Shown: positions 15,428 through 22,286 of the stretch, one piece after another
Layout: each line of letters opens with the position of its first letter
How positions within the stretch are numbered: position 1 is the first letter of the stretch
NCBI GenBank assembly: GCA_046717125.1
Contig: JBKJVQ010000046.1
Location: 1 to 23,139, forward strand
Reading direction: 5' to 3'
DNA from: JBKJVQ01 sp046717125
GTDB taxonomy: Bacteria > Pseudomonadota > Alphaproteobacteria > Rhizobiales > Methyloligellaceae
DNA length: 23,139 nt
Made by a program: the position numbers and the translations under genes
Notes under the pieces: model-generated
Told to the model about the DNA's origin: nothing
What the model saw: the letters and a program-made list of their open reading frames with translations, nothing else
Databases searched by the model: none

Positions 15428-16262
15428 CTTCGAGTCTAAGCGGCACTTCTACCGGCTCGGGTTCGGCCCGTCCATGCGGCGGAGCCGTTCCACTGTCGCC
15501 ATGCCGTGCGCTGCCGTGAAGCAATGCCGCAAGATCGGCGCGTATGCGTGCCTCGCACCATCTCGCCAGCGCTTTGCGGTCGGGAAAATCGGCGAGCGGC
15601 AGAGGCGGCCCGATCCTGACCACGGCGTCGATGGGCCCGAGCTTCAGAAGCTCCCAGCCATGCGAAGCCATCTCCATGTCTCCGTACCATCCGATCATCG
15701 GCCGGTCGTCGCGGCCGATCGGCAGGCCGTGAATGCGCGTATAGGCGAGCGTGACCGTCTGCACAGTGATGTCTTCGCGAATCGGCCCTGCGCCGCGCAC
15801 CGCGCCGAACAGCGCGGTGTGGAAGGGAAGGACCTTGTTGCCGGGGCCGCTCGTGCCTTCGGCGAACAGGACCAGATTGTCGCCCGCTGCCAGGCGCTCG
15901 ACGATCGCATTGCCCGCGGTGGGCACGTCGCGGCGGCGTTCCCGGTCGATGAAGATCGAGCGCTGCAGCGTTGCCAGCCATTTGACGAACGGCCATGTGC
16001 CGACTTCGCGTTTGGCGATGAACGACACCGGCGCGACCGCGCTGAGCACCGGAATATCGAGCCAGGAGACGTGGTTGGAAACGAGCAGAGCGCCGCCAGA
16101 GTCGGCCAGCGCCCCTTCGACCTGCACGCGGACGCCGAGAAGCCGGCACACCTGACGGTGATACCAGTGCGGGAAGGAGCGCGCGTAACGCGAGCCCATA
16201 CGGACAAGGACGTATTGGACCGGCATCAGCGGCAGGGTGAGGACGACAAACGCCGCCAGCAC
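15420..16262 (-). CDS. PlsC-family lysolipid O-acyltransferase, probably OlsA-like
   Basis: This membrane-associated acyltransferase transfers a fatty acyl chain to a lysolipid. The 280-residue protein has an N-terminal membrane helix, the catalytic HX4D motif (NHVSWLD, H64 and D69), the second block with RSIFIDRERR, and EGTS at residues 135-138 in place of the more common EGTR of PlsC. In Sinorhizobium meliloti I recall that the gene at this place beside miaB is olsA, which makes ornithine lipid from lyso-ornithine lipid. I infer the same here, but PlsC (phosphatidic acid synthesis) is not excluded, and no olsB is in the window. The start is GTG at 16262, 21 bases after the fur stop. The C-terminal 30 residues are Pro/His/Glu-rich and look disordered. 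Confidence 0.88.
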   Translation of the reverse strand: MLAAFVVLTLPLMPVQYVLVRMGSRYARSFPHWYHRQVCRLLGVRVQVEGALADSGGALLVSNHVSWLDIPVLSAVAPVSFIAKREVGTWPFVKWLATLQRSIFIDRERRRDVPTAGNAIVERLAAGDNLVLFAEGTSGPGNKVLPFHTALFGAVRGAGPIREDITVQTVTLAYTRIHGLPIGRDDRPMIGWYGDMEMASHGWELLKLGPIDAVVRIGPPLPLADFPDRKALARWCEARIRADLAALLHGSARHGDSGTAPPHGRAEPEPVEVPLRLEDA

Positions 16263-16282
16263 CAGAAAGGCCCGCAGCGGTC

Positions 16283-16714
16283 TCAGTCCTCGCCCTCCCG
16301 GATCGCATGGCCGTAGAGTTCGAGCCGGTGCCCGGTGAGCCTGTAGCCGAGTTCGCGCGCGACAATCTCCTGCAGCTTCTCGATCTGCTCGTTACGGAAC
16401 TCGATCACCTTGCCGCTATCGAGATCGATCAGATGGTCGTGATGCCGTTGCCCCGCCTGCTCGTAGCGCGCCCGGCCGCTCTCGCCGAAGGCGTGGCGTT
16501 CGACGATCCCCTGCTCCTCGAACAGCCGCACGGTGCGATAGACCGTTGCAAGCGAAATGCGCGGGTCCTGCCCCGCCGCCCGCCGGTGTACTTCCTCGAC
16601 GTCGGGGTGATCATGCGAATCGGACAGCACGCGCGCGATGACACGGCGCTGGCCGGTCATGCGCATGCCCTTCTCGGCGCAGAGAAGCTCGAGCCGGCTT
16701 TCCGTCTTGGCCAT
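16283..16714 (-). CDS. fur: Fur-family metal-dependent transcriptional regulator (Fur/Mur)
   Basis: This 143-residue DNA-binding repressor senses iron or, in many Rhizobiales where it is called Mur, manganese. A winged helix covers residues about 15-83, with HPDVEEVHRRA and SLATVYRTVRLFEEQGIV. The dimerisation and metal-binding domain contains HHDH at residues 91-94 and the segment DSGKVIEFRNEQIE. The CxxC zinc cysteines of E. coli Fur are absent, as is usual in alphaproteobacterial members. The ATG at 16714 is 85 bp downstream of the nhaA fusion gene, so it may have its own promoter; I could not place it. It probably starts the chain running to lnt. Whether it controls the ABC importer at 1332-3100 cannot be judged: I saw no Fur-box-like palindrome there. 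Confidence 0.92.
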   Translation of the reverse strand: MAKTESRLELLCAEKGMRMTGQRRVIARVLSDSHDHPDVEEVHRRAAGQDPRISLATVYRTVRLFEEQGIVERHAFGESGRARYEQAGQRHHDHLIDLDSGKVIEFRNEQIEKLQEIVARELGYRLTGHRLELYGHAIREGED

Positions 16715-16799
16715 GCAACGATCCCGCGTTACCGCTGCCCCCTGTATAGGCGCAAGATCACGACGCCGGAAAGCATGCCTTCACCTGATGGCCGCTGTA

Positions 16800-18653
16800 T
16801 CAGGCGCTCTCCCGCCGCGACGGGGCGATCAGGAGGACGCCCACGCCGAAAATCGCCGACGCGATCGAGGCGATGAACACGGCAATCTTGGCGGCGGCGA
16901 AATCCTGCGCGACGGGAAAGGCTTGGCCGGCGATGAACAGCGACATGGTGAAGCCGATGCCGGCCAGCGCGCCCGCGCCCAGCACCTGCGTCCACGAATA
17001 TTCTTCGGGCTTGGCGGCCAGTCCGCTGCGCACGGCAAGCCAGGACGCCAGAAACAGACCCAGAGGCTTGCCGATGACGAGACCCGCGACAATCGCGAGC
17101 ATCAGGGGCTCATGGCCGGCGAAGACATCGGTTGCGATCACGACGCCCGCATTGGCGAGCGCGAACAGCGGCAGCACGACATAGCTCGACCAAGGCTCGA
17201 CATGGCGCAGCAGCCGGTCGGCGGGCGATTCGATCCGGTCGTGGATCGCGTCGAGCGAGCGCAAGGCGGGCAGCGACGGTCCGTGCCGCAGTACCTCGTC
17301 GTTGTGCCGCGATTCAGCGCGGATGATCGCGTTCGCTTGCACCATGAGCGCGGTCAGATTAGGCGGCGGCCGCGTCGGGATAAAGAGCGCGAGGAGAACA
17401 CCCGCGAGTGTCGCGTGCAGTCCGCCCGCGAACACCGACGCCCAAAGACCGATGCCGAGCAGCATGTAGGGCAAAGGTCGATAGACGCCCGAGCGGTTGA
17501 GGAAGATCAGACCGCCGGTGAAGAGCGCGGCCGCCGCCAGGGACAAAAAATTGAGCGCGCCGGAATAGAAGATCGCAACCACGAGGATCGCGCCGATGTC
17601 GTCGACAATGGCGGCGGCGGTGAGAAAGATGCGTAGCTCGACGGGCACGCGCGCGCCGAGCATCACGATCAGCGCGACCGCGAAGGCCGTATCGGTCGCC
17701 ATCGGCACACCCCAGCCATGGGACCAGACGCCGGAGGGGATGATCGCCAGATAGATCAGGGAGGGCACAGCCATGCCCCCGATCGCCGCCGCCACCGGCA
17801 GCGCCGCCGATCTCCGGCTCGCGAGATGTCCGACCGTGAACTCGCGCTTGATCTCGAGCCCGACCACCAGAAAGAACACCGCGAGCAGCGCATCATTAAT
17901 CCAGTGCCGGAGCGACAGGCGGAATGCCGTTTCGCCCAGGTTGAATCCGATCGGGGTCTCCCAAAACGCCTCGAACGAACGAGCAAGAGGCGAGTTCATG
18001 ATCGCGACGGCGATCAACGTCGCGGCGAGCAGGAGGAGGCCGGTCGACGGCGCCCAGCTCGCGAAGTCGAGCGCGGCGGAACGGACCCGGTGGCCGAGCG
18101 ATCCCGTCATCGCGTCGCCGAAGGAACTTTCGTCCCAGGGCCCGTCGTAGCGGCGGCCATTGATGAAGAAAGTCGGCGTCAGCATCACGCCGCTTGCGCG
18201 CGCGCTTTGCTCATCCGCCTCGACGCGCTGCTTTGCGCGCTGCATGGTTTCGTCGGCCGCCGCCTCGGCTTGGCCGAACTCCCGCGCGACCGCGGACACA
18301 TCGTCCTCGGTCAGCTCGGGCGAGCGCGACATCAGCGCGACATGCGCGTCCCAAAATTGCTCGCGGGGGATGGTCTCGACGATTTCGGCCGCGCGCCGCG
18401 CCAGTTCGACGCCGGTCAGCGGCCGGTGACGGAATACATAACGAATGCGGTCGCCGAGCTCATCGCGGGCTTGCGCGATGCGCTCATTGGCAGCACGGCA
18501 ATGCGGGCAGGCATAGGAACCGAACTCGAGCAGCGTGATCTCGGCGTCGGCGGCGCCCAGCACATGATCGACCGTCTCGTTTACCCGCCGGTCCAGCCTG
18601 TTGCGCAATGATCCCTGCACCGTCGATCCCGCCGGCTTTCTTCCCGCGTTCAT
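16800..18653 (-). CDS. nhaA: DsbA-like thioredoxin-fold domain fused to Na+/H+ antiporter NhaA
   Basis: The 617-residue protein joins two complete modules. Residues about 25-188 are a DsbA/FrnE-like thioredoxin-fold domain: active site C49-P-H-C52 in GSYACPHCRAA, and the cis-Pro loop T159-P160 in MLTPTFFINGRRYDG. No signal peptide precedes it, so it probably lies in the cytoplasm, where the NhaA N-terminus is expected. Residues about 190-617 form NhaA: ATDTAFA with D321, AAAIVDDIGAILVVA with the ion-binding pair D351 and D352 (equivalent to D163/D164 in E. coli), and a late GIGFTMSLFIAGQAF helix. It would expel Na+ in exchange for H+. The ATG at 18653 has no strong Shine-Dalgarno. A palindromic repeat lies immediately upstream. 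A redox-gated antiporter is an attractive idea but unproven. Confidence 0.94.
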   Translation of the reverse strand: MNAGRKPAGSTVQGSLRNRLDRRVNETVDHVLGAADAEITLLEFGSYACPHCRAANERIAQARDELGDRIRYVFRHRPLTGVELARRAAEIVETIPREQFWDAHVALMSRSPELTEDDVSAVAREFGQAEAAADETMQRAKQRVEADEQSARASGVMLTPTFFINGRRYDGPWDESSFGDAMTGSLGHRVRSAALDFASWAPSTGLLLLAATLIAVAIMNSPLARSFEAFWETPIGFNLGETAFRLSLRHWINDALLAVFFLVVGLEIKREFTVGHLASRRSAALPVAAAIGGMAVPSLIYLAIIPSGVWSHGWGVPMATDTAFAVALIVMLGARVPVELRIFLTAAAIVDDIGAILVVAIFYSGALNFLSLAAAALFTGGLIFLNRSGVYRPLPYMLLGIGLWASVFAGGLHATLAGVLLALFIPTRPPPNLTALMVQANAIIRAESRHNDEVLRHGPSLPALRSLDAIHDRIESPADRLLRHVEPWSSYVVLPLFALANAGVVIATDVFAGHEPLMLAIVAGLVIGKPLGLFLASWLAVRSGLAAKPEEYSWTQVLGAGALAGIGFTMSLFIAGQAFPVAQDFAAAKIAVFIASIASAIFGVGVLLIAPSRRESA

Positions 18654-18711
18654 GTCCGATATCGGCGGGATAATCGCAAGCGCGGATCGACGAGACCGGT
18701 GCGGCGCGCTG

Positions 18712-18817
18712 CTAGAGCATCACCCCGAAAAGCGGGGACCGCGTTTCGGAAAAGATGATGCAGGAATAAAAGCGTAGAGCGCAATCCTGCGTCCAATAAG
18801 GTTGGATTACGCTCTAG
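18712..18817 (+). repeat. CTAG-bounded bipartite palindromic element (type 2 second module)
   Basis: This 106-bp element begins and ends with CTAG. Module 1 (GCATCAC...CCGAAAAG...TTTCGG...GATGATGC) matches the other copies. Module 2 is a different inverted repeat, AGAGCGCAATCC against GGATTACGCTCT, shared with 21290-21412 but not with the type 1 copies. It separates the nhaA fusion from the small secreted-protein gene. Confidence 0.88.
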
Positions 18818-18842
18818 GCGCGCCGCACCCGATTATCGAGAC

Positions 18843-19193
18843 CTACTTGGCCTTCTCAGCCTTCGACGTGCTGGTCGGCTCGCCGTCCCGCGGCACGCCT
18901 TTGTCATAGGCCAGCTTCTGGTAGCCGTCTCCCTTCTTGACGATCCTCGTGCTCCAGCCAGAATCCCAGTTGATGAGCACTGTCCCTCGGCCCTCTTCCC
19001 ACTTGCCCTTGAGCCCCTCGCCCTGCGTGGCGGTGGCCGATCCATCTTCCATCAGCGTGATTTCGAAGGGCTGTCCTTTGCTGTCCTCGACCTTCCATTT
19101 GCCGACGAAGTCCTGAGCGATCGCCGCGACGGTCGAGCCGGCGAGGAGGACTGCGGCCGCGGCTGCGGTGATGATCGTCTTGCTTATAGTCAT
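18843..19193 (-). CDS. Small secreted/periplasmic protein of unknown function
   Basis: I do not recognise the family. The 116-residue precursor has a clear Sec signal peptide (MTISKTIITAAAAAVLLAGS..., likely cut near AIAQ/DF), leaving about 88 residues. The mature part begins FVGKWKVEDSKGQPFEITL and continues with GSATATQGEGLKGKWEEGRG, a beta-rich pattern with repeated GKW like that of small lipocalin-like or META/DUF domains; it ends in a Lys-rich disordered tail (STSKAEKAK). There are no cysteines. The ATG at 19193 is well supported by AGGAGA six bases upstream. It is flanked on both sides by palindromic elements, so it is probably transcribed alone. Confidence 0.7.
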   Translation of the reverse strand: MTISKTIITAAAAAVLLAGSTVAAIAQDFVGKWKVEDSKGQPFEITLMEDGSATATQGEGLKGKWEEGRGTVLINWDSGWSTRIVKKGDGYQKLAYDKGVPRDGEPTSTSKAEKAK

Positions 19194-19265
19194 GGGTCTT
19201 CTCCTGTGCCCGATCCAGTCTCACTTGGAAAACGCCCGAAAGGCCCGCCAGGTTCTTTTCGGGGG

Positions 19266-19380
19266 TTAGATCACGATGACTTTTGGCCGAATCGACCAAA
19301 AGTCATGACCGTTATCGACCCAATAGTTGAGCATGATGTCGTCCGAAAACCGCTGCACACTTTTCGGCATCATGCTCTAG
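19266..19380 (-). repeat. Full-length bipartite palindromic element (type 1), inverted copy
   Basis: The reverse complement of this 115-bp stretch matches 3117-3232 almost base for base across module 1 (CTAGAGCATGATGCCGAAAA..., then GGTTTTCGGACGACATCATG). It diverges more in the middle of module 2, where base-pairing (CATGACTTTTGG / CCAAAAGTCATCGTG) is kept by compensating changes. The end near the EamA gene is CTAG and overlaps its stop codon; the other end is TTAG. Confidence 0.9.
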
Positions 19381-19778
19381 ACGGAGATCAACACGACGCC
19401 GGCAACCGCGGCAATCAGGCCGACAATCTTGTTCCAGGACATGGGTTCTTCCAGGAACACAACGCCGAGCAGCGCGCCGCCGACGATGAACATTCCGTAG
19501 ATCGGCACGACGACGTTTGACGGTCCGAGCGAAAGCGCATGGAACAGGGAGCTGACGGCGAGAGTGAGCGCGGGCTGCTCCATCTCCGCGAGGATGGCGC
19601 GTCCCTCCCCACGCCAGATCACCACCGCGATGGCGAAAATCGCGACGATCGTGGTTGAGACCGCAAGCACCATCCATGTGGACGCGCTGCCCTGGCGCTC
19701 AGCGAGCTTCGTGAATAGCGTCATGAAGGAATAGCCGGCCATGCCGACCAGCGCCCAGAAGATGTAGGACTGCGCCAT
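19377..19778 (-). CDS. Half-size EamA/DMT-family membrane transporter
   Basis: The 133-residue protein has four hydrophobic helices and the EamA features SYIFWALVGMAGYSFMTLFTK at its start, LFHALSLGPSNVVVPIYG in the middle and the late motif FLEEPMSWNKIVGLIAAVAGVVLIS. Full-length DMT exporters have ten helices from two such repeats. This single repeat resembles the small four-helix members that work as dimers, often in small-molecule export. The substrate is unknown. I chose the ATG at 19778 because GGGAGG lies five bases upstream; the longer frame to 19835 is rejected. The TAG stop falls within the CTAG end of an inserted palindromic element, so the original C-terminus may have been changed by a few residues. 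Confidence 0.82.
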   Translation of the reverse strand: MAQSYIFWALVGMAGYSFMTLFTKLAERQGSASTWMVLAVSTTIVAIFAIAVVIWRGEGRAILAEMEQPALTLAVSSLFHALSLGPSNVVVPIYGMFIVGGALLGVVFLEEPMSWNKIVGLIAAVAGVVLISV

Positions 19779-19884
19779 TGCTGCCTCCCCGACCGAGATA
19801 GGGATCAGAAAAGCGCGATGCCGCGGCCGATGCAATTGTCTCGCTGGCGCCTACTGCTCCAGCCGCCGGCCGACGTCGCCCGCC

Positions 19885-20391
19885 TCAGGGCTGGATCTGC
19901 ACGAACCCGTCCTGCACCAGCTGGATGATACGAAAATTCGCGCCTGAATTGACCACGACATCGGGGAGCAGGTCGGCATTGCTCCATCCCATGTCGCGCA
20001 TGGTCTGGCCGCATTCCTCGATCCGGATTCCGGCCTTCTGCAGCGCCGCGATCTGCTCCTTGTACGGATTGCCGTTTTTCGAGTTCTGCGCCTCATTATA
20101 GGCCTCGTCGTTGAGCAGCATGTAGCCGGCCTCGCCATGGAAGACCCCGACAATCTCCCATTCGGTCCTGTCGGCGGCATAGCGCTCCAGCATCAGCTTC
20201 ATGTAGTTGAGGCCGTAGGGCTGCTTGCCTTCTGCAAAGGCGAGGTGGTCCATGTTGAGGACGACCTTCGCCTGCTTGAGGACGACGTTCTCGTCGACCC
20301 GGACACTAGGCTGGCTCCTGGGCTCCTCCGCCCGGGAGAGGCCAAAGCCGATGAGAAGCGCAAGCCCGAAGGCTATTGCGACGCCGCGCAT
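19885..20391 (-). CDS. Exported DsrE/DsrF-like protein
   Basis: The 168-residue precursor has a signal peptide (MRGVAIAFGLALLIGFGLSRA). The rest resembles the DsrE/F-like fold: KQAKVVLNMDHLAFAEGKQ, then MKLMLERYAADRTEWEIVGVFHG, the helix YKEQIAALQKAGIRIEECGQTM with one cysteine at the usual position, and a final LVQDGFVQIQP strand. Cytoplasmic DsrE/TusD proteins relay sulfur through such a cysteine; exported relatives are common in Proteobacteria but have no settled function. The ATG at 20391 has AGGTG upstream. It is divergent from the Cys-rich gene at 20634. The 242-bp gap between them shows no promoter I can name. Confidence 0.8.
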   Translation of the reverse strand: MRGVAIAFGLALLIGFGLSRAEEPRSQPSVRVDENVVLKQAKVVLNMDHLAFAEGKQPYGLNYMKLMLERYAADRTEWEIVGVFHGEAGYMLLNDEAYNEAQNSKNGNPYKEQIAALQKAGIRIEECGQTMRDMGWSNADLLPDVVVNSGANFRIIQLVQDGFVQIQP

Positions 20392-20633
20392 TGAAACACC
20401 TGTCTTGTGGGAGTTCCGGTCCCTCTACGGAACATGCCGCGCCGGGGCGAGGGGGCAGGTTGACGCGGGGAAACCGCACGCCGTGCCGGCTGATGCCGAA
20501 AATCTTCGTTGTTCCCGCAAGCATTCAGTAACCAGGCTGTTGGCGGTTCGGCAATTCACCTTGAGGGCCAGCACGGACAGGGCCGATAGTGAACCATCGG
20601 CCGCTGCCGCGCGGGGGCGTGAGGAGCAATGCC

Positions 20634-20963
20634 ATGGACGAGCGGAACGGTTATCGTCAGATCTGGATCTCGGATAAGGCCTTTAAGTTCTTTCAGGACT
20701 TGCGGGACTCGCTGCCGCCGGCAGGCTCCGATGCAGCTGAACGGCAGAGACAGCAACAGCAGCAGGGAGGCGGCTGCGGACTCGTCGTGATTTTCGGACC
20801 CGATGGCGACATCCAAGACGCCCATTGCGGCGCTGCGTCTTGCGGCATCATCGGCTGGTTCCTAGGCCGCTCCTGCAAAGCCAGTATCACGCCGTCCGGC
20901 GGCGGCCACTCCGTCTCCTGCAGTTGCGGCGGCGGCTGGTGGGACCGCATTTTTGGCGGTTGA
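20634..20963 (+). CDS. Small six-cysteine, Gly-rich protein of unknown function
   Basis: I do not recognise this 109-residue protein. Residues 1-30 form a charged helical segment (AFKFFQDLRDSL). Residues 33-44 are polar, with a Gln run, and residues 45-109 are rich in Gly, Ser and Cys, with cysteines at 48, 65, 70, 81, 96 and 98. The last part, SGGGHSVSCSCGGGWWDRIFGG, is unlike an ordinary globular domain. The ATG is supported by GAGGAG eight bases upstream. There is no signal peptide. It ends five bases from the convergent DUF2188 gene, with a small GAGGC/GCCTC hairpin between them. A metal-binding or disulfide-rich peptide, or a precursor peptide, is conceivable, but I saw no modifying enzyme nearby. 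Confidence 0.6.
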   Translation: MDERNGYRQIWISDKAFKFFQDLRDSLPPAGSDAAERQRQQQQQGGGCGLVVIFGPDGDIQDAHCGAASCGIIGWFLGRSCKASITPSGGGHSVSCSCGGGWWDRIFGG

Positions 20964-20968
20964 GGCGG

Positions 20969-21217
20969 TCAAGCCTCGTCGTCCTCGACCTCGGTTTCGG
21001 GGCGATCCGATCCGGGGTCGAGTTCCTCGTGCCATTTGCCGTCAGCGGTCTCGTATTCAATCGTTACCGTCTCGCCCGGCGCGCGTTGCCGCTCGGCCGC
21101 GCGCTTCGCCGCAGACAGCGCCGCGTCGTGGTCGAGGAAGGATTCCGAGAAGACGTCGCCAACCTTATACGCCCAGCCGCCGTCATGCTGGACGACCCTG
21201 TAGGTGAGTTTGGTCAT
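20969..21217 (-). CDS. DUF2188-domain protein
   Basis: The 82-residue protein matches the pattern of DUF2188: TYRVVQHDGGWAYKVGDVFSESFLDHDAALSAAKRAAERQ, a short strand pair and helix, followed by an acidic tail (DRPETEVEDDEA). The function of the family is unknown; members are small, cytoplasmic and common in alphaproteobacteria. I chose the ATG at 21217 because MTKLTYRV is the usual family start. An in-frame ATG at 21253 has the better Shine-Dalgarno (AGAGG, six bases away) and would add 12 residues including a cysteine, so the start is not settled. It converges on the Cys-rich gene. Confidence 0.75.
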   Translation of the reverse strand: MTKLTYRVVQHDGGWAYKVGDVFSESFLDHDAALSAAKRAAERQRAPGETVTIEYETADGKWHEELDPGSDRPETEVEDDEA

Positions 21218-21289
21218 AGGCAGATTCCGCGATGGTGCGCAATCATCCCGCATTTATCGCCTCTTTGCCAGACCCGCGCGTTCGCCCCA

Positions 21290-21412
21290 GCATCATCCAG
21301 AAAAAGCCTTCCCCGGACTTGATCCGGGGTGGGTGACGGGTTTTCTGAAAAGATGATGCTAAGTCGAATAACGAGAGCGCAATCCCGATTCAAATAAGGT
21401 GCGTTGCGCTCC
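21290..21412 (+). repeat. Palindromic element (type 2) with a second palindrome inserted in its first hairpin
   Basis: Module 1 arms GCATCATCCAGAAAA and TTTTCTGAAAAGATGATGC enclose about 25 extra bases, including the perfect palindrome CCCCGGA-CTTGA-TCCGGGG (21311-21329). Module 2 (GAGAGCGCAATCCCGATT...GCGTTGCGCTC) matches that of 18712-18817. The CTAG ends are not preserved here. It lies between the DUF2188 and CsbD-like genes; nothing else is seen in 21413-21517. Confidence 0.85.
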
Positions 21413-21517
21413 AAGTGCTGATCGCGCGGGAACGCGCCAAATCCCGCACGCAGTCTACGCGCGGGGACTGATGGACTGATGGCCGTGCCGGCGGATACGC
21501 CCAATAGGCCCGGCGAC

Positions 21518-21814
21518 TCAGATCATGCGTGCGATCACAAATCCCACCGCTGCCGCCATGGCGAGGGTGACGAAGGGCTGCTCCTCGACTCTTTGCGCAA
21601 CCGCTCTCGAGCCTTCTTCATAGGAGGCCTTGCCGTATTCGGCAGCGCTCTGCGCAGCCTCGCGCGCATCGCCGTATATACGCTGCGCCGACCCCGCCGC
21701 CTGCTCAGCGAGCCCCTCGGCTTCCTTACGGGCATTGTCCGTTGCCTTGCCGAACGACTTTTCCATGTTGCCGCCGACCTCGCGCGCGGCCCCTTGCGCC
21801 TGATCCTTGTTCAT
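21518..21814 (-). CDS. CsbD-like protein with C-terminal membrane anchor
   Basis: The 98-residue protein starts with a CsbD-type segment (MNKDQAQGAAREVGG, then GKATDNARKEAEGLAEQAAG). A helical Ala-rich middle follows, and the end PFVTLAMAAAVGFVIARMI is one hydrophobic helix like the tail of the ElaB/YqjD/DUF883 family. CsbD-like proteins are stress-induced in other bacteria; the DUF883 type binds ribosomes and the inner membrane in E. coli. The role here is unknown. The start is supported by AGAGGA four bases before the ATG. It stands alone between repeat-rich gaps. Confidence 0.78.
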   Translation of the reverse strand: MNKDQAQGAAREVGGNMEKSFGKATDNARKEAEGLAEQAAGSAQRIYGDAREAAQSAAEYGKASYEEGSRAVAQRVEEQPFVTLAMAAAVGFVIARMI

Positions 21815-21993
21815 GTGGTCCTCTACATTTTCCGGGCTTCGACAATTCGATCACCCGCAAGAACGCCGTGCGCCCGCAGACAGTTCATTCCTGTCATGCG
21901 CCAAGCTCGGGCGGCTCGCCACGGGCAAGCAGCCGCACCGTCAAGAGCGAACGTTATCCCGATCTGCGCCCGGATAGACGAGTCCATCGTTTG

Positions 21994-22206
21994 TCACCCT
22001 CGCCACCTCGCCCAGCGATCTGGCGACACGACCGTCGCCGTCATCATCGTCACCACCATCATCGCCACGATTGGCATTTTCTCGGCTGCTCCCACTCGCA
22101 TCACGAGTGTCATCACATCGCAAAAGACCATGGTTACGAGCATCATCGCGAGAGCCATCACGACGATCGATGCGGTGAGGATGACATAGCCTGCTACGGG
22201 CGGCAC
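21994..22206 (-). CDS. Doubtful Met-rich small membrane peptide
   Basis: In the otherwise empty gap 21815-22506 this is the only frame that looks protein-like. From a GTG at 22206 it gives 70 residues with two hydrophobic stretches (VILTASIVVMALAMMLVTMVF and PIVAMMVVTMMTATVV) and an unusual methionine content. No Shine-Dalgarno precedes the GTG; an ATG at 22284 would add 26 atypical residues. The opposite strand reads as a His-rich frame, which is more likely the shadow. It could equally be non-coding. The rest of the gap holds a hairpin at 22287-22326 and one arm of an inverted repeat at 22469. Confidence 0.25.
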   Translation of the reverse strand: MPPVAGYVILTASIVVMALAMMLVTMVFCDVMTLVMRVGAAEKMPIVAMMVVTMMTATVVSPDRWARWRG

Positions 22207-22286
22207 TAACCCGGCGCTCGGGCTGGTCTGTTCCCGCAAAACTCGCTGGGACAAGTGGCGCGTGTGCCAAGCCCAGGGCAGCACAA

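Noticed and set aside
21742..22209. His-rich plus-strand frame
   Set aside because: No ribosome site or family match. The His run is the complement of Met/Val codons and overlaps the CsbD-like gene.
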